Assembly: GCF_003001905.1 (NCBI RefSeq)
Contig: NZ_PVNE01000014.1
Location: forward strand, 21,822 to 85,821
Source: Planifilum fimeticola
GTDB lineage: Bacteria; Bacillota; Bacilli; Thermoactinomycetales; DSM-44946
Direction of reading: 5' to 3'
DNA: 64,000 nt
Below are positions 62,014 to 64,000 of this stretch, piece after piece. The notes under the pieces are model-generated. The model was given only the letters and a program-made list of their open reading frames with translations, searched no databases and was not told where the DNA came from. The position numbers and the translations under genes are program-made. The stretch's first letter is position 1. Each line of letters begins with the position of its first letter.

Positions 62014-62326
62014 TCCGGACGAAGGTTCGAGCATCGGATTCCTCTACCTGCATGCCCGATTGCCGGGCGCGGCTCGCGACGGCATCGTGCTCCTCTTCGT
62101 CCACCAGCATTCCCAAATGATCCAGACGGTCCCGCGTTCCATAGCCGAAGGTCACATTCACGTGGCTCCGGATCATTTCGATGATTCGGAACCGGATGCC
62201 GCGGTGACGAAAATCCTCCCAATCCAGCGGCGGATTCCTCAAAGCGGTGCGAAACTTCCGGGACCGGTAAAACCGCTCCATGGCTTCCGCCTTGTCTGTC
62301 CAGAAGTGGTAATGAAACAGCCGCAT
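61708..62326 (-). pseudogene. VOC/glyoxalase-type gene with one frameshift, copy B
   Basis: From ATG 62326 (GGAGGAG before it) the frame encodes MRLFHYHFWTDKAEAMERFY, LDHLGMLVDEEEHDAV and TPWGFRLELQRRRDVVDK, a vicinal-oxygen-chelate-like pattern. It breaks at a five-G run at 61902-61906. The second frame continues MLAEWLKAEAAEKAGEIT to RIIETPQ and TAA at 61710-61708. Copy A has only four G at this point, so one inserted base explains the break. The total length, 619 bases, is one more than a multiple of three. A sequencing error remains possible. Confidence 0.8.
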
Positions 62327-62520
62327 ATGCGCTATCTCCTCCGATGGCCTCCGCTCTTCCCGGATTCCTAGCGGGGCATTACGATGAACAATATCCCCGG
62401 CGGACGCTGCGCCTCCAGGGTTCGCCTCCAAAAAGCGTTTTGTGTTTTCCTTCATTTCCATCCGGTGAATCAGACCAAACTTTCTACAGAGAGGAAAAGG
62501 TTTCCTTCAAGAATTGAACA

Positions 62521-62535
62521 TGATAATTATTATAA
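62521..62535. promoter_or_regulatory. PerR-like box
   Basis: TGATAATTATTATAA differs at one base from the PerR consensus TTATAATNATTATAA. It lies 8 bases before the -35 of the catalase promoter. Confidence 0.7.
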
Positions 62536-62542
62536 AATAGTA

Positions 62543-62570
62543 TTGACTATCATTTAATACTCATGATAAA
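62543..62570 (+). promoter_or_regulatory. Promoter of the manganese catalase gene
   Basis: TTGACT (62543-62548) and GATAAA (62565-62570) are 16 bases apart. Confidence 0.6.
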
Positions 62571-62697
62571 CTCAAAATTGCAGGGGTTGTCCACAAGGAT
62601 CCGTCAGGTGGACAAGCGCTTTTCCCAACATCCCTGCGATGTTGGACGCGTCTGTCCCATCGCGTATCCATCATTTCCAGCAGGAGGGGTTTTTGTT

Positions 62698-63579
62698 ATG
62701 TTTTTGAGGATCAACCGTTTGCAGGTGGAGCTGCCCAAGCCGAAGGAAGCCGACCCCAATGCCGGTGCGGCGGTGCAGGAACTTCTGGGGGGTCGCTTCG
62801 GTGAAATGTCCACCTTGATGAACTACATGTACCAGTCCTTCAACTTCCGCGAGCGTAAAAAACTGAAGCCCTACTACGACTTGATCGCCAACATCGCCAC
62901 CGAGGAGCTGGGACACATCGAACTGGTGGCCCATACGATCAACCTGTGCGTCACCGGATCCACCAAGGATGAAGGGAACGCTCGCCTCCAAATCGCGAAG
63001 GATCTGCGCAACACGCATCACTTTATCGCCACCGGGCAGACGGCCACGGTAGCCAACTCCATGCAGCAACCCTGGAACGGGGATTACGTGTTCAACAGCG
63101 GCAACCTGGTCCTCGACCTGCTGCACAACTTCTTCCTGGAATGCGGTGCCCGCACCCAGAAGATGCGGGTGTACGAAATGACCGACAACCCGGTCGCCCG
63201 TCAAATGGTGGGGTACCTCCTGGTGCGCGGTGGAGTGCACGCACTTGCCTATGCCAAAGCGCTGTACACCCTGACCGGCGTCGACATGACCAAAATGCTT
63301 CCCATCCCCAATCTGGAGAACAACAAGTTCCCCGAAGCGCGCAAGTTTGAAGAGCAAGGGTTCCACCGCAAGCTGTACCGGTTCAGCCCGGAAGATTATA
63401 AAGATATCACCCGGATTTGGAACGGGGAACATCCGGACGGCGGTCTCCTGGAAGTGGTGGACGGACCTCCGGCCGGCGGCGAAATGCCCGATCTGGAGGC
63501 CGTCACCGAAGAATACGCGCCGGGCGTATCCGCCGAGGACATCGAGGAAATGGCCAAAAAGCTCATGCAGAAACTGTAA
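62698..63579 (+). CDS. Manganese catalase
   Basis: 293 residues. The di-manganese four-helix bundle is marked by ELLGGRFGEMSTLMNYMYQS near residue 27, IATEELGHIELV near 65, and FLECGARTQKMR and GYLLVRGGVHALAYA later. These supply the Glu/His ligands. It breaks down hydrogen peroxide without haem. ATG 62698 follows AGGAGGGG; the longer open frame upstream spans the promoter. The near-consensus PerR box predicts peroxide induction. Confidence 0.94.
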   Translation: MFLRINRLQVELPKPKEADPNAGAAVQELLGGRFGEMSTLMNYMYQSFNFRERKKLKPYYDLIANIATEELGHIELVAHTINLCVTGSTKDEGNARLQIAKDLRNTHHFIATGQTATVANSMQQPWNGDYVFNSGNLVLDLLHNFFLECGARTQKMRVYEMTDNPVARQMVGYLLVRGGVHALAYAKALYTLTGVDMTKMLPIPNLENNKFPEARKFEEQGFHRKLYRFSPEDYKDITRIWNGEHPDGGLLEVVDGPPAGGEMPDLEAVTEEYAPGVSAEDIEEMAKKLMQKL

Positions 63580-63591
63580 TGTCCCTGACAG

Positions 63592-63624
63592 CACGGCGAG
63601 CCCCCGCTGGCTCGCCGTGTTGTT
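63592..63624 (+). terminator. Terminator after manganese catalase
   Basis: CACGGCGAGCC/GGCTCGCCGTG, 11 bp, then TTGTTGT. Confidence 0.8.
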
Positions 63625-63812
63625 GTCGAAGCTTCGGGGTCGTTTTTGCAGGGGGTGCCATCCGGCGCTCGCCCGAGGCGTTTGGGCCTTTCAGTTTTTC
63701 GCGGGTCACGCGGGCCGAAGGCCCGCTTTTTTGGAGTTGGGCACATCCGAAAAAGGCTTGTTGGAAAGGAGCGGCTGGGGAGCGGTTTTTCATCCGGCCG
63801 GAGTCGGGGGAT

Positions 63813-63839
63813 AAAAAAGCCCTCCCGACGAGGGAGGGC
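63813..63839 (-). terminator. Minus-strand terminator near the window end
   Basis: GCCCTCCC/GGGAGGGC with a five-base loop and six T on the minus strand. It would end a minus-strand transcript coming from beyond 63840. Confidence 0.75.
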
Positions 63840-63954
63840 GAGATTGATGACAAACCCCCTGGCTCTTTTCGCAAGAAAAGCGCCAGGGGTTGCATGTTTA
63901 TGGGAAATAAACAGATAAAGGAAATTAGATTTGGTAAATTAGGCGGATCACAAA

Positions 63955-63993
63955 GCCTTTTCCTCTCTTCGAGAGGAGCAAGGCCATTTTTTT
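63955..63993 (+). terminator. Plus-strand terminator at the window end
   Basis: GCCTT...AAGGC enclosing CCTCT/AGAGG with a CTTCG loop, then CATTTTTTT. Confidence 0.75.
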
Positions 63994-64000
63994 GATGTTT

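Larger units (their letters stand above)
62327..62697. other. Intergenic region before manganese catalase
   Basis: 371 bases. It holds the end of the pseudogene's upstream region, an AT-rich block at 62515-62560 with a PerR-like box and a promoter, and a leader of about 125 bases. No further gene seen. Confidence 0.5.
63625..64000. other. Gene-free window end with several hairpins
   Basis: No convincing gene. It contains a minus-strand terminator (63813), a GC hairpin with GCAA loop at 63856-63889 and a plus-strand terminator (63955). The terminators imply transcripts entering from both sides. Confidence 0.5.

Noticed and set aside
63894..63995. 33-codon open frame at the window end
   Set aside because: Its end falls in the terminator T-run and it lacks a good ribosome binding site; probably chance.

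Overview
The window reads as GC-rich chromosomal DNA of an endospore-forming Firmicute of the order Bacillales. The evidence is the yerB-yerC-pcrB-pcrA-ligA gene order known from Bacillus, a YheC/YheD-type spore coat protein, a YjcZ-like peptide, gcvH beside a YusG-like gene, strong AGGAGG-type ribosome binding sites and many rho-independent terminators. The base composition and gene mix would suit Thermoactinomycetaceae, but that placement is inference. I saw no rRNA, tRNA, CRISPR array, prophage or insertion sequence.

Layout. 0-6.9 kb: a plus-strand molybdenum island (MoxR ATPase, VWA protein, two XdhC proteins, MocA, MoaA, ModA, ModB) that looks like the maturation arm of a molybdenum hydroxylase; its structural genes and ModC are not in view. 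7-9 kb: an SPFH/prohibitin protein with a tiny membrane partner, and a uracil-DNA-glycosylase-fold protein. 9.2-20.8 kb: a large cell-envelope polymer locus. It holds an LCP transferase, three CDP-alcohol phosphotransferases, a TagGH-type exporter, sn-glycerol-1-phosphate dehydrogenase, a LicC-like nucleotidyltransferase, a family 2 glycosyltransferase, and a divergent arm of IspD/TarI-like cytidylyltransferase, SDR reductase and CDP-glycerol-type polymerase. 21-22 kb: a membrane GAF protein with a coupled small protein. 22.7-29.4 kb: yerB, yerC, pcrB, pcrA, ligA. PcrB consumes the sn-glycerol-1-phosphate that the dehydrogenase in the envelope locus would make.

29.4-33.4 kb: minus-strand HipA-like and YheC/D genes, then an XRE-TPR regulator of RRNPP architecture. 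Divergent from this regulator, and absent from a long-ORF view, is a 46-codon gene for a cationic-then-hydrophobic peptide. It has a good ribosome binding site, ends inside a strong terminator, and is separated from the regulator by two adjacent 18-bp palindromes. This is my best candidate for an undescribed system, a peptide quorum-sensing pair. 33.5-47 kb: a transglutaminase-like lipoprotein, RluA, patatin, a secreted lipase, SDR, PBP1A with a GDQ-rich tail, a YkvI transporter, a degenerate PlsY and several DUF proteins. 47-52.5 kb: a hydrolase and a cobalamin riboswitch driving btuF-btuC-btuD, followed by an adenosyltransferase. 52.5-64 kb: ArsC/Spx-like protein, a TPP enzyme, peroxiredoxin and thioredoxin-like pair, gcvH, PanE, and two decayed copies of a VOC-type gene bracketing a DUF2975/XRE/DUF817 group. 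The window ends with a manganese catalase preceded by a near-consensus PerR box.

Two genes (the glycosyltransferase at 17539 and the XRE-TPR regulator at 33076) appear to start at ATT or ATC codons placed correctly behind good Shine-Dalgarno sequences. Many antisense open frames in this GC-rich DNA are shadows and were left out.
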